Of a DNA stretch of 64,000 nt, positions 38,054-46,899 are shown piece by piece. Below the pieces are notes generated by a model, which was not told the DNA's origin, did not search any database, and saw only the letters and a list, made by a program, of their open reading frames with translations. Source of the DNA: Sporosarcina aquimarina. GTDB lineage: Bacteria; Bacillota; Bacilli; Bacillales_A; Planococcaceae. The position numbers were made by a program, and so were the translations under genes. Positions within the stretch are counted from its first letter, which is position 1; each line of letters begins with the position of its first letter. Where the stretch lies: NCBI RefSeq assembly GCF_019748715.1, contig NZ_JACLBZ010000039.1, positions 1 through 64,000 on the forward strand, in the 5' to 3' direction.

Positions 38054-38088
38054 TTGGTAATACCAAAGAAAACTTTTGGTCTTACCAA
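38054..38088 (+). promoter_or_regulatory. Paired palindromic operators upstream of the GntR gene
   Basis: Two 13-bp palindromes, TTGGTAATACCAA (38054-38066) and TTGGTCTTACCAA (38076-38088), share TTGGT-N3-ACCAA and are centred 22 bp apart, two helical turns. They lie between a probable -10 (TATACA, 38045-38050) and the GntR ribosome site, where an autorepressor would bind. The half-sites resemble those of FadR-type GntR proteins. Confidence 0.75.
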
Positions 38089-38100
38089 GAGGGGGATTCA

Positions 38101-38796
38101 ATGAGTAGAACAAAAAATATTGAAAAAGAGATAATCAAAGCAATTATTCAGGGAGAATTTTCAGCAGGAAGCCAGATGGAGACAGAAAGAGAGCTGGCAA
38201 TAATTTATCAGGTGGGACGGCCTACAATTAGGGAGATTCTACAACGTTTAAATTATGGGGGTTGGTTAACATTAAGAAAAGGCCAACCGGCAATTGTGAA
38301 TGATTATTGGCATGATGGAAACATTACGACAATTATAGATATTGTACAGCATTTTGATCATATACCAGATACTTTCGTTCTGTACTTTTTGGAATTAAGA
38401 ATTGCATTGACACCGCAATATGTCAAAAAAGCTGTCATGCTAAACCATCCAAAAGTCGTCTCCATACTATCTCAAGTGGATGAATTGATAGATTGTAAGG
38501 AGCAGTTTGCGCTCTATGATTGGAAGATGCAGAAAGAATTAGCAAGATTATCGAAAAATCCAATTTTTTCTTTAACACTAAATAGCTTTGAACCTGTCTA
38601 TGTTAAAATGGCTATGAAATACTTCTCCCTTTCTTTTTGTCGAAAAGCTTCATTAAATTACTATAAAAAATTGATGGAGGTAGCACTAAAAGGGGACTAT
38701 CAACAAGCAGAAGAACTTGCACATTCGATGATGCGAAAAAGTTATGCTTTGTGGGATCGCCATATTTCTACTGAAAAAAACAGGATGAGAATATGA
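38101..38796 (+). CDS. GntR-family (FadR subfamily) transcriptional regulator
   Basis: A 231-residue regulator with an N-terminal winged helix (residues ~5-68: IEKEIIKAIIQGEFSAGSQM, ETERELAIIYQVGRPTIREILQRL) and an all-helical FadR-like effector domain. AGAGGGGGATTC precedes ATG 38101. The next gene, 16 bp on, encodes a fatty acid hydroxylase-like protein, so lipid-responsive control is plausible. Two matching palindromes upstream suggest autoregulation. Confidence 0.87.
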   Translation: MSRTKNIEKEIIKAIIQGEFSAGSQMETERELAIIYQVGRPTIREILQRLNYGGWLTLRKGQPAIVNDYWHDGNITTIIDIVQHFDHIPDTFVLYFLELRIALTPQYVKKAVMLNHPKVVSILSQVDELIDCKEQFALYDWKMQKELARLSKNPIFSLTLNSFEPVYVKMAMKYFSLSFCRKASLNYYKKLMEVALKGDYQQAEELAHSMMRKSYALWDRHISTEKNRMRI

Positions 38797-38812
38797 TTTT
38801 GGGGGAAATTAA

Positions 38813-39427
38813 ATGAATGCAAAGTATTATAAAGAGTTTGCTGCCTTTCCCGATATTTTGATAATGCTTTTGCTGTTTTTTCCGCTCGTTAACTACACCA
38901 TTTTAAATATGTTGCAAATTGGAACTTGGATTGCTTTCATAATTGGGATGACGGCATATGCGTTAAGTGAGTATTTAATTCACAGATTTCTATTTCATAT
39001 GAAAACACCGACAAACCCTTTTTTGCTGAAAACGATCAAGCGCTTACATTTCGATCATCATGTAGATCCTAATAATTTGAAGTTATTATTCTTACCAGTT
39101 TGGTTCAGTCTACCCAATTTTATCATTGCTTCAATTATCTTTTATTCAATAACAGCGAATCTGCAGCTGACGATGGCTTTTCTTGCTGGGATCATGGCTT
39201 ATTTTTTGTATTATGAATGGAAGCATTATATCGCGCATAAGCCAATTCAACCACGCACAAAAATAGGAAAGAAAATAAAGAAAGCGCATCTCTGGCACCA
39301 TTTTAAAAATGAAAACTACTGGTTCGGTGTAACGCATACATCTGTAGACAAAGCCTTTGGTACGTATAAGAAGCAGAATCAAGTTGAGAAAAGTGCGACA
39401 GCCAAAAATTTAGAGGGGCGAAGTTGA
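38813..39427 (+). CDS. sterol desaturase/fatty acid hydroxylase family protein
   Basis: A 204-residue membrane di-iron enzyme with about four helices. The histidine clusters are present: HRFLFH, HFDHH, HYIAHK and HLWHH. The family inserts oxygen or double bonds into lipids or carotenoids. It is co-transcribed with the GntR gene and followed by a terminator. The exact substrate is not evident; fatty acid 2- or mid-chain hydroxylation is a guess. Confidence 0.85.
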   Translation: MNAKYYKEFAAFPDILIMLLLFFPLVNYTILNMLQIGTWIAFIIGMTAYALSEYLIHRFLFHMKTPTNPFLLKTIKRLHFDHHVDPNNLKLLFLPVWFSLPNFIIASIIFYSITANLQLTMAFLAGIMAYFLYYEWKHYIAHKPIQPRTKIGKKIKKAHLWHHFKNENYWFGVTHTSVDKAFGTYKKQNQVEKSATAKNLEGRS

Positions 39428-39488
39428 ATACAATAAGGTTTATCTGTTATTGATTAACGTAACAAATGAATAATAATTAAAACGAAAT

Positions 39489-39536
39489 GTACCCTTTTCT
39501 CTCTAATTAGAAGAAAGAAAAGGGTATTTTCATGGC
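39489..39536 (+). terminator. Terminator after the hydroxylase gene
   Basis: The arms ACCCTTTTCTCTC and GAAAGAAAAGGGT enclose TAATTAGAA and lead into ATTTTC. Confidence 0.75.
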
Positions 39537-39657
39537 ATATTTAAGCATGAAAAGGATGGGAAGTAATAAAAGGGTGTAAGGTGTCGCTAGTGTGTCTATA
39601 CAAAATCTATAAGTGCATATCTACAATACTGATAAGCGATGAAAACGAGCAAATTTC

Positions 39658-39711
39658 TTGAAAGTCAAAGAAGGTCAGTATAAAATAAAAACTAGGTCAA
39701 ATATAGTCAAA
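39658..39711 (+). promoter_or_regulatory. clpE promoter with two CtsR boxes
   Basis: SigA promoter TTGAAA (39658-39663)-N17-TAAAAT (39681-39686). A full CtsR operator GGTCAAA-TAT-AGTCAAA lies just downstream at 39695-39711. A weaker one, AGTCAAA-GAA-GGTCAGT (39663-39679), lies between -35 and -10. CtsR would therefore repress clpE until heat or protein stress inactivates it. Confidence 0.9.
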
Positions 39712-39761
39712 GTCAACATCCGTTGTCTTATATAAAAGAAAATCATAAGGAGGAACTAATT

Positions 39762-41885
39762 ATGAGATGCCAACACTGTGGAAACAACGAAGCAACGATG
39801 AGTTTGAGACTCCAAGTGAATCACCAAGCGATGCAAATGCATATTTGCCATATGTGCTTTCAAGAAATGCAAGGTCAATTGACAGCAGGGAAAGTGCCGA
39901 CATTCAATACTGAAGCAAATAACTTCTTCCAAGCGAGTGGCGGGAAAAAAGCACAGACCAAAGTGAGACAAACAGAAGAAAATCAAACCCCGGGTTTGTT
40001 GGACCAACTTGGTAAAAACTTATCAAATGTCGCAAGGGACGGATTAATTGACCCCATCATTGGAAGAGATCAGGAAGTAAAACGTGTTATTGAAACATTA
40101 AACCGAAGAAACAAAAATAATCCTGTGCTGATTGGGGAACCAGGTGTCGGTAAAACAGCAATTGCCGAAGGGCTTGCCTTAAAGATTTATGAGGGCGATG
40201 TGCCGGTGAAATTGATGAACAAAGAAGTGTATGTGCTGGATGTTGCGTCTCTCGTCACCAATACTGGAATCCGTGGTCAATTTGAGGAACGGATGAAACA
40301 GCTAATTGAAGAACTGGAAACACGAGAAGATGTCATTTTGTTCGTGGATGAAATTCACTTGCTCGTTGGAGCAGGAACTGCAGAAGGATCGCAGATGGAT
40401 GCGGGTAATATTCTAAAACCGGCACTGGCACGAGGCAGTTTACAGCTCATTGGGGCTACAACCTTGAAAGAATACCGTCAAATTGAAAAAGATGCAGCAC
40501 TTGAGCGACGATTCCAACCGATTCTCGTAAAGGAGCCATCCGCTGAAGATACGATTAAAATTCTAAACGGAATTAAGGACCGTTACGAAGATTTTCATGA
40601 AGTGCACTATCCAGACGAAGCAGTGCATGCTTTTGTGAACTTATCGCAACACTATATTCAAGATCGTTTTTTACCGGATAAAGCGATTGATTTGATGGAT
40701 GAAGTGGGTGCTCGTTTAAACCTTACACTGATGTCCTCAAATTCGGATTCTCTTACAACTCTCCTTCAGGAAGTGATCCAACAAAAAGAGCGAGCGGCTG
40801 AGCAGGAGAATTATGAAAAAGCGGCGAGTTTACGTCAGGAAGAGATGCAGCTGCAGGAAAAATTGGAAGCTTCAAAACAGAATGGTGAAATGAAATATGC
40901 AGAAGTTTCTGTCGCGGATATCGAGCTAATTATTGAAGAGAAAACGGGAATCCCTGTAACAAAGCTACAGGCGGCAGAACAAGCAAAAATGAAAGGACTT
41001 GCGGATAACCTTGGCAAACAAGTTATCGGTCAAGCAGAAGCAGTCGATAAAATTGCAAAAGCGATTCGCCGTAGCCGAGCTGGTCTCAAATCAAAAGACC
41101 GTCCGATTGGATCCTTCCTGTTTGTTGGTCCTACGGGTGTCGGTAAAACAGAAATTACGAAAGTCTTGGCAGAAGAATTATTCGGTTCGCGCGATGCGTT
41201 AATTCGTCTCGACATGAGTGAGTACATGGAAAAACATGCGGTGTCTAAAATTATTGGCTCACCTCCAGGGTATGTCGGTCATGAGGAAGCTGGTCAATTG
41301 ACCGAACAAATCCGACGAAATCCTTATTCCATTCTATTGCTCGATGAAATTGAAAAAGCACATCCTGATGTGCAAAATATGTTCTTGCAAATTATGGAGG
41401 ATGGCCGATTGACCGATTCACATGGTCGCACTGTCAGCTTTAAAGATACGGTCATTATTATGACGAGCAATGCCGGTACAGGCGTGAAAAAAGTAAGTGT
41501 AGGATTCAACCGAACAGAACATGAATCCGTAACTATGCTTGAAACTTTAGGCGATTACTTCAAACCAGAGTTTCTTAATCGTTTCGATGCGATTATTGCG
41601 TTCAATGAGTTAACAGAAGAGGATCTCCTGAAAATAGTGGACTTGATGCTGATGGATTTACAAGCCGCCATCCAGGAAAAGCAAATCGATATTACGATCA
41701 CTCAAGAAGCAAAACAAGCGTTAGTTAAATTAGGCTACGACAAGCGTTTCGGTGCCCGTCCATTACGCAGAGTGATCCAAGACAAAATCGAAGACCCATT
41801 AACAGACCTTCTTTTAGAAGAAGAAAATATAGAAAAAGTTAACGTGGATGTTGTGGAAGAAGAAGTTGTAGTACAGAAAGTGTAA
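39762..41885 (+). CDS. clpE: ATP-dependent Clp protease ATPase subunit ClpE
   Basis: A Hsp100 unfoldase that feeds ClpP. ATG 39762 follows AAGGAGGA and gives 707 residues. The N-terminal zinc finger (CQHC...CHMC, residues ~3-31) marks ClpE. AAA domain 1 has GEPGVGKTA and [10 protein letters not shown]; a UVR-like coiled segment ([17 protein letters not shown]) separates it from AAA domain 2 ([20 protein letters not shown]). The ClpP-binding loop is expected in domain 2. The CtsR boxes upstream fit stress control; ctsR itself is not in this window. Confidence 0.96.
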   Translation: MRCQHCGNNEATMSLRLQVNHQAMQMHICHMCFQEMQGQLTAGKVPTFNTEANNFFQASGGKKAQTKVRQTEENQTPGLLDQLGKNLSNVARDGLIDPIIGRDQEVKRVIETLNRRNKNNPVLIGEPGVGKTAIAEGLALKIYEGDVPVKLMNKEVYVLDVASLVTNTGIRGQFEERMKQLIEELETREDVILFVDEIHLLVGAGTAEGSQMDAGNILKPALARGSLQLIGATTLKEYRQIEKDAALERRFQPILVKEPSAEDTIKILNGIKDRYEDFHEVHYPDEAVHAFVNLSQHYIQDRFLPDKAIDLMDEVGARLNLTLMSSNSDSLTTLLQEVIQQKERAAEQENYEKAASLRQEEMQLQEKLEASKQNGEMKYAEVSVADIELIIEEKTGIPVTKLQAAEQAKMKGLADNLGKQVIGQAEAVDKIAKAIRRSRAGLKSKDRPIGSFLFVGPTGVGKTEITKVLAEELFGSRDALIRLDMSEYMEKHAVSKIIGSPPGYVGHEEAGQLTEQIRRNPYSILLLDEIEKAHPDVQNMFLQIMEDGRLTDSHGRTVSFKDTVIIMTSNAGTGVKKVSVGFNRTEHESVTMLETLGDYFKPEFLNRFDAIIAFNELTEEDLLKIVDLMLMDLQAAIQEKQIDITITQEAKQALVKLGYDKRFGARPLRRVIQDKIEDPLTDLLLEEENIEKVNVDVVEEEVVVQKV

Positions 41886-41931
41886 TGAATGCTGTTTCAG
41901 TAAAGAGGCGAGGTGCGTCAACAACTGTTCA

Positions 41932-42012
41932 ACTGACATACGTAAGCAGTTGAACAGTTAAAAAAGGTACTTAAAGTAATCATTCTGCTATTACGGCGGG
42001 TGATTACTTTAT
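41932..42012 (+). terminator. Two hairpins after clpE
   Basis: First, a perfect 13-bp inverted repeat AACTGTTCAACTG / CAGTTGAACAGTT (41932-41959) followed by AAAAAAGG, with no T tract. Second, AAAGTAATCA / TGATTACTTT (41973-42011) followed by ATTAAAA. Neither is a classical terminator; together they probably end clpE mRNA. Confidence 0.55.
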
Positions 42013-42189
42013 TAAAACTGTAAGGTGCAAGTGATACAAATCTTTGTCACTATTGCTTTACATAAAAGCATCACACTTTCTCTGCCTGTGTTCTCGCTGA
42101 TATAATAGTAGATAGGATTTCGTTGGCGGATAACTTCAAGTTAACGAAAATGAGCAAATAGAACAACATAGTCTAAAAGGAGTTTTCCT

Positions 42190-42765
42190 ATGAGTAAACA
42201 TATAGCGTTCATCGATGTGGAGACAACAGGTATGAGTTCGGATAATAGTGAAGTGATTGAATTAGGGGTTATGTTAGGTGAATTTGAAAACAATCGGATC
42301 AGCAGGGTAACGGAAGAGTACTGTGAATTTCAAGAACCGTTCTTTTCTATTCCTTCAATCATCACAAATATCACAGGAATTACGGATCGAATGGTACGTG
42401 GAAGAGTGCTTGATATGGATAAAATTCTTTCTATGTTGCGAAAAGCAGATGGCATTGTAGCGCACAACGCTACTTTTGATAGAGGTTTTGTCAGCAAATT
42501 ATTGCCTGAAACTTTGGATATGAATTGGTATTGTTCTGTCAGGCAAATTAGATGGAAAGATTATGGTTTTGAAAATGGCAAATTGCAACAACTATTGAAA
42601 GTGCATCAAATTGAAGTGGACCATGCGCATAGGGCACTTGACGATGCCAAAAATTTAGCCAAATTACTGAATTTCTCTCATCCAACTTTAGCTGAGGATG
42701 CTACGTATATTTCCTACTTAATGAATAAAAATCCGTTGAAAAAACCTATGAAATTGCGAAATTAA
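42190..42765 (+). CDS. DnaQ-like (DEDDh) 3'-5' exonuclease
   Basis: A 191-residue exonuclease-fold protein with all four motif residues: Asp9 and Glu11 in IDVETTG, Asp in HNATFDRGFV, and His/Asp in DHAHRALDDA. It resembles the epsilon/DinG-type exonuclease domain standing alone. AAAGGAGTTTTCC precedes ATG 42190. A role in DNA repair or RNA turnover cannot be decided. Confidence 0.88.
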   Translation: MSKHIAFIDVETTGMSSDNSEVIELGVMLGEFENNRISRVTEEYCEFQEPFFSIPSIITNITGITDRMVRGRVLDMDKILSMLRKADGIVAHNATFDRGFVSKLLPETLDMNWYCSVRQIRWKDYGFENGKLQQLLKVHQIEVDHAHRALDDAKNLAKLLNFSHPTLAEDATYISYLMNKNPLKKPMKLRN

Positions 42766-42788
42766 ATAGATCAAAATAGCCTCCTGAA

Positions 42789-42823
42789 ATCTCCCATGTG
42801 AAAAAGTTACATGGGAGATTTTC
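42789..42823. terminator. Bidirectional terminator overlapping the MEDS gene end
   Basis: The arms AATCTCCCATGT and ACATGGGAGATT around GAAAAAGTT run into TTTCG. The minus-strand MEDS gene stop (42807-42809) lies inside the hairpin, so its last codons form one arm. Confidence 0.85.
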
Positions 42824-43367
42824 GTTGACAGAGGGATAGTTCATCTTCCCTCAATATATAGGAATGGGTTTCTAGCAATAACTTGGTAAGATTGGCTGGA
42901 GTTCTATTCTTCGCATATGCGCACACTTGGGGAAACGCATGCTCTTTGATCAGGCTGTCACCTGCCATCTCGCAATCTCTGACCAGGTGGTGAGGCTCAT
43001 TTGCGCTAGGCCATTCAACGTGGGCCCATGATCTGAATAGTATATCTTTGTCAACATAGGGCTGAATAGTTTCCTGATAGTATTTAAAAATAGCTGAAGG
43101 GTTATAACTGCCGGTAGAACTGTAGAAGTACAAGCTATTGACGAAGTGGACGGCACCCAGTTCTATACTTGAAAGGTGACTATTCAGCACCTTGAGCAGC
43201 TCGACGGTAAATTTGTCATTTTCTATTACAATAACCTGTTCGCCGGCTGCAATACCTTCTTCAATGAAAGTGAGAATTTGGCGTTTATATTCTTCGTCAT
43301 CCATGTATAAGTACAAAATATGTAAATCTCTTTTTTCTGAAATTAACTGTTCTAAAGAAATTTTCAA
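42807..43367 (-). CDS. MEDS-domain protein
   Basis: A 186-residue single-domain protein resembling the MEDS (methanogen/methylotroph DcmR sensory) family, with HILYLYMDDEEYKRQILTFIEEGIAAGEQVIVIEN at the N terminus and FRSWAHVEWPS in the second half. MEDS domains are thought to sense small ligands and are often fused to kinases or regulators; this is a stand-alone copy. Start ATG 43367 follows AGGGGGTAGTGGC. Function is inferred only at domain level. Confidence 0.72.
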   Translation of the reverse strand: MKISLEQLISEKRDLHILYLYMDDEEYKRQILTFIEEGIAAGEQVIVIENDKFTVELLKVLNSHLSSIELGAVHFVNSLYFYSSTGSYNPSAIFKYYQETIQPYVDKDILFRSWAHVEWPSANEPHHLVRDCEMAGDSLIKEHAFPQVCAYAKNRTPANLTKLLLETHSYILREDELSLCQRKSPM

Positions 43368-43745
43368 GCCACTACCCCCTCTTTATTATCAATAGTTCCA
43401 TTATACGTAAAACTTACAAATGGCACTATAGGGGGTTTGACTCCTATTAGGCCATATAAAAATCTGAAAACACTCAGAATAGCCTACGATCATCTATAGG
43501 TACTCACCGCTTGTTTGAAAGTTATTCAATAGCTATGAAAACCTTTTTCCTAAAGAAGCGGTAGAATAAAATTGATTTTCTTAACCTAAATGTGGGTATA
43601 CCTCTTACTAGGGCACGTCAAACCGCTATTCAGGCTGGCATTCAAACCACCTGAGTTGAATTCAGACGCGGGAAAGTATGCAGGTGCTTGGTACGTATAG
43701 ATCTTTAATGAAAGGGAAGCTTAAATTGAATGGAGGCGAGACAGT
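43368..43745. other. Intergenic region upstream of the alcohol dehydrogenase gene
   Basis: No ORF with a ribosome site was found. The segment holds the divergent upstream regions of the MEDS and dehydrogenase genes; no clear operator was recognised. Confidence 0.4.
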
Positions 43746-44885
43746 ATGAAGGCAGTGACATTTCAAGGAGCGAAAGATATTCAAGTGAAAAAAGTGGAGG
43801 CTCCTAAAATTGAAAAGCCGGATGATATTATCGTTCGGATTACTTCTACAGCAATTTGTGGATCGGATTTGCACATCTACCTAGGTGCAATGCCAACACA
43901 TAAAGATTACGTCATAGGGCACGAACCTATGGGAATCGTCGAAGAAATTGGTCCAGGCGTGGTGAAGGTGAAGAAAGGGGATCGTGTTATTATTCCTTTC
44001 AACTTGTCCTGTGGGGAGTGTTTCTTTTGCCAACATGACATGGAGAGTCAATGTGACAATTCCAATCCGAATCCTCACGTGGACACAGGTGGTTTTCTAG
44101 GATTCACAGAGCGTTATGGAAATTATCCGGGCGGGCAGGCGGAGTATTTGCGTGTACCGTACGGAAACTTTATTCCTTTCGTTGTTCCTGAGAGCTGCGA
44201 GTTGCCGGATGAATCACTCTTATTCTTATCTGACATCATGCCAACTGCGTATTGGAGTGTAGAGCATGCCGGAGTGAAAAAAGGAGACACCGTCATTGTT
44301 CTTGGTTGCGGACCGGTTGGACTTCTTACTCAAAAGTTTGCGTGGCAAAAAGGCGCAGAGCGGGTCATTGCGATCGATCATGAGCCCTACCGACTCGAGC
44401 ACGCCGTTCGAACAAATAAAGTGGAAGCGTTTAACTTTGATGAGATGGATGAAATCGGCAATCATATGAAGGAATTGACACATGGTGGAGCTGATATCGT
44501 TATCGATTGTGTCGGTATGGATGGCAAGAAAAATGTTCTCGAGAAGGTCGGACAAAAGATGAAACTGCAAGGCGGTACGACGAGTGCGATCGAAATCGGA
44601 CTGGAATCTGTCCGTAAGTTTGGAACCATTCAGCTGACAGGTGTGTATGGATCTCTGTATAATGCTTTTCCGCTCGGTAAGATTTGGGAACGAAACGTAA
44701 CATTGAAAATGGGTCAAGCTCCAGTCGTTCATACAATGCCGTTGCTTTTTGAGCAAATTACTTCAGGTAAATTCGATCCGACGGACATCATAACTCATGT
44801 TGTACCACTTGACGATGCGGCGGATGCCTACCAAAAGTTTCACGATCACGAAGATAATTGTATAAAAGTGATATTAAAACCGTAA
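43746..44885 (+). CDS. zinc-dependent alcohol dehydrogenase (glutathione-independent formaldehyde dehydrogenase-like)
   Basis: A 379-residue medium-chain dehydrogenase. The catalytic zinc site is CGSDLHIY and GHEPMGIVEEIG; the structural zinc loop is CGECFFCQHDMESQC. The NAD(P) motif is VLGCGPVGLL near residue 188. The long insert with GGFLGFTERYGNYPGGQAEY is typical of the FdhA/YycR/AdhB-like branch. GAATGGAGGCG precedes the ATG. The physiological alcohol or aldehyde is unknown. Confidence 0.88.
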   Translation: MKAVTFQGAKDIQVKKVEAPKIEKPDDIIVRITSTAICGSDLHIYLGAMPTHKDYVIGHEPMGIVEEIGPGVVKVKKGDRVIIPFNLSCGECFFCQHDMESQCDNSNPNPHVDTGGFLGFTERYGNYPGGQAEYLRVPYGNFIPFVVPESCELPDESLLFLSDIMPTAYWSVEHAGVKKGDTVIVLGCGPVGLLTQKFAWQKGAERVIAIDHEPYRLEHAVRTNKVEAFNFDEMDEIGNHMKELTHGGADIVIDCVGMDGKKNVLEKVGQKMKLQGGTTSAIEIGLESVRKFGTIQLTGVYGSLYNAFPLGKIWERNVTLKMGQAPVVHTMPLLFEQITSGKFDPTDIITHVVPLDDAADAYQKFHDHEDNCIKVILKP

Positions 44886-44971
44886 TATTTTGAGTGGCTT
44901 AATGAAAACCCTTCATGAGTGTGTAAACGAACGATTGATTTACAGATAAGCAGAATGATTTTTTAGACATC

Positions 44972-45042
44972 AGTGAGAGGCAACAGATCCCTAAACAATT
45001 TAGAACCTTTAATGGATCTGGTGCCTCTCACTAAGTTTTTTT
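44972..45042. terminator. Long bidirectional terminator between the dehydrogenase and mgtE genes
   Basis: The arms AGTGAGAGGCAACAGATCC (44972-44990) and GGATCTGGTGCCTCTCACT (45014-45032) pair over 19 positions with one mismatch, followed by AAGTTTTTTTC. The GATCC/GGATCTGG core is shared with hairpins at 19718 and 51805. Confidence 0.88.
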
Positions 45043-46034
45043 CACATTAGTTTCGAAATGAATATGGTCGCGACGCCAAAGTAGATGAGAAGCGACAAAA
45101 TATCATTAATGGTTGTGATAAGCGGACCTGATGCTACGGCAGGATCGACTTTGAATTTGTAAAGAAGGAGCGGGATAACCGTTCCTGCAAGTGTCCCGAT
45201 TATAAGTGTGGCAAGAAGTGATGAGCCGACGACAAGACCAAGCGTCAAACTCCCCCGCCATACAAAGGCAATGATTGCGATAACAATCGCACATGTAATG
45301 CCTATAATAATCCCAACAATCAATTCTCGAAATAAAAGCTTCATCGACTTATTAAACGTAATATCCTCTGAAACAAGACCGCGGACAACAACAGCGAGTG
45401 ATTGTGTTCCTGTATTTCCGGTCATCCCGGCAATCATCGGCATGAAAAATGCCAGTGCAACAACCGCCTCTAATGTAGCTTCAAACCTTTCAATAATACC
45501 ACCTGATATAAGACCGATGAATAGTAATAAAACAAGCCAGGGCAATCTTCTCCAAGCAGCAACGAAAGGATTCGTCCGAAAATCGATTTCTTTCCCGGAA
45601 GCAGAAAGCTTGCGGATATCTTCATCAGCTTCCTGCTGAATTACATCTAAAATCTCTTCAACGTGGATAACACCGATTAGTTGGTTTGCACGATTGACGA
45701 CAGGAATCGATACGAGGTCTTTATCACGGAAAACTTTTGCCGCCTCCTCTTGGTCTAAATCGGTTGGAAACGAAATGATATCTGTCTCCATAATGTTTAT
45801 TATCCATTCATCATCTGAAGCGCCAAGTAGTTCGCGGATGGATAATACACCTATCAGTTGACTGTCCGAATTAAGGATATACAAGTAGTGGATATTTGTT
45901 CTTCCTTGTACGTTTTTCCGAAGATGGGAAATAGCATTCTCAGCTGTATACGTATCTTGAAGGGCGATAAACCCTTCTTTCATAAGTGTGCCGGTCGTTT
46001 CGTGTTTGAAAACGCCATTCGTCATGTTGTTCAT
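45042..46034 (-). CDS. mgtE: MgtE-family magnesium transporter lacking the N domain
   Basis: A 330-residue Mg2+ channel/transporter. Residues ~15-135 form a pair of CBS domains (GTLMKEGFIALQDTYTAENAISHL; the repeat ending PVVNRANQLIGVIHVEEIL). Residues ~155-330 hold five membrane helices with the family signature PMIAGMTGNTGTQSLAVVVRG. B. subtilis MgtE is ~450 aa; the ~120-residue N domain is missing, while the start has a good site (GGAGG, 8 nt) and the M-box lies upstream, so the gene is probably functional in short form. Confidence 0.92.
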   Translation of the reverse strand: MNNMTNGVFKHETTGTLMKEGFIALQDTYTAENAISHLRKNVQGRTNIHYLYILNSDSQLIGVLSIRELLGASDDEWIINIMETDIISFPTDLDQEEAAKVFRDKDLVSIPVVNRANQLIGVIHVEEILDVIQQEADEDIRKLSASGKEIDFRTNPFVAAWRRLPWLVLLLFIGLISGGIIERFEATLEAVVALAFFMPMIAGMTGNTGTQSLAVVVRGLVSEDITFNKSMKLLFRELIVGIIIGITCAIVIAIIAFVWRGSLTLGLVVGSSLLATLIIGTLAGTVIPLLLYKFKVDPAVASGPLITTINDILSLLIYFGVATIFISKLM

Positions 46035-46047
46035 GATGTGGGCCTCC

Positions 46048-46158
46048 TTAGTCCGTCCACTTCCGCACGAGATGAGGGGGAGTGGACGTATTCTCTTTAA
46101 TTTTCAATTCTTTGGATCTTAACCAACTGGGGGGTTCTGAGCTCGTCGGACTACACAT
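46048..46158 (-). CDS. 36-codon upstream ORF in the mgtE leader
   Basis: ATG 46158 lies 8 nt after GGAGG inside AAAGGAGGTGAT, which matches the anti-Shine-Dalgarno sequence over 12 nt. The 36-residue peptide has two Pro-Pro sites (SSEPPSW, STPPHL) and no known family. Its TAA stop is immediately followed by the mgtE ribosome site (TAAGGAGG). A hairpin CGTCCACT/AGTGGACG (46053-46087) falls in its last codons. It looks like a regulatory leader peptide that couples translation to mgtE. Confidence 0.65.
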   Translation of the reverse strand: MCSPTSSEPPSWLRSKELKIKENTSTPPHLVRKWTD

Positions 46159-46211
46159 CCCCATCACCTCCTTTCATGAATAGCGTCTAGCTGTTGATTC
46201 CTCGAAAAATG

Positions 46212-46242
46212 AAAAAACACCCCTCTACGAAAGAAGGGTGTT
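46212..46242 (-). terminator. M-box expression-platform terminator
   Basis: On the minus strand AACACCCTTC / GAGGGGTGTT form a 10-bp stem (one G-U) followed by TTTTTTC. The sequence CTACGAAAGAAGGGT within it is complementary to CTCTACGAAGAGGGT at the 3' edge of the M-box, which provides the competing antiterminator. Confidence 0.9.
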
Positions 46243-46270
46243 CAATAGAAAAACAATATCATCAAATAAA

Positions 46271-46434
46271 CCCTCTTCGTAGAGCTTTAGCACTATATGG
46301 CATAGGATGATATCATCCAGCTACATTAAAAACTACCTTAGGTCGATAGTTCCTGTTGACCCATTGGTGTCTTTCGACATTTCTGGGCAGTAGCGTATCT
46401 CCATATAGGAGCCTCACCTAACGAGGAATCCTAA
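46271..46434 (-). ncRNA. M-box (ykoK leader) magnesium riboswitch
   Basis: The minus strand carries the M-box core almost to consensus: CGTTAGGTGAGGCTCC, GGAGATACGCTACTGCCCA, ATGTCGAAAGAC, CCAATGGGTCAACAGGAAC, TATCGACCTAAGGTAG and TTTTTAATGTAGCTGG. High Mg2+ stabilises the aptamer and allows the terminator at 46212-46242 to form; low Mg2+ favours read-through into the upstream ORF and mgtE. Confidence 0.96.
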
Positions 46435-46741
46435 CTTCAATTATCAATTGCAAACCCACTATACAGGCCATTCAATGCTTTGTCAAACCAAGGCGGACTT
46501 TTACTCAATATGGTACTAGGATACTGTCTAATTAAAAAATTAATATAGATCTTTCATTAGGGGTAGGGAATATTCTCCGAACAATAATTCAGCACGTTAA
46601 TTGAGAAATCGAAGGTTGAAATAAATACATTCCTTTCAGTTTAGAGATCGTAAATAACATATTATTTTGTAGTCCGATGTAATTTTGTGTCTCATTATTG
46701 GCGTATTAACACAGTTTTCCGAATTGCCGAGAGTATTATTA
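46435..46741. other. Intergenic region between the M-box and ahpC promoter
   Basis: AT-rich region holding the minus-strand promoter of the mgtE transcription unit; no ORF is seen. The clearest plus-strand signal is the ahpC promoter and PerR-like box that follow. Confidence 0.4.
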
Positions 46742-46795
46742 TTGACAATGAATAGAGTTTATATAATAATGAGTATGTAATTAGAATTATTATAG
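46742..46795 (+). promoter_or_regulatory. ahpC promoter region with PerR-like box
   Basis: TTGACA (46742-46747) is followed by an AT-rich -10 region (TATAATAAT, 46762-46770). TTAGAATTATTATAG (46781-46795) matches the PerR box TTATAATNATTATAA at 12 of 14 defined positions and overlaps the expected early transcribed region. PerR would derepress ahpCF under peroxide. Confidence 0.75.
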
Positions 46796-46899
46796 TTAAG
46801 CAGTGATAGTTGGAATTTAATTATTACTGTAGTTTAGGGCGCGATGAAATGTCCTAAACTAACTATGCAAAAAAACACAACACATAGGAGGAATTTTTC

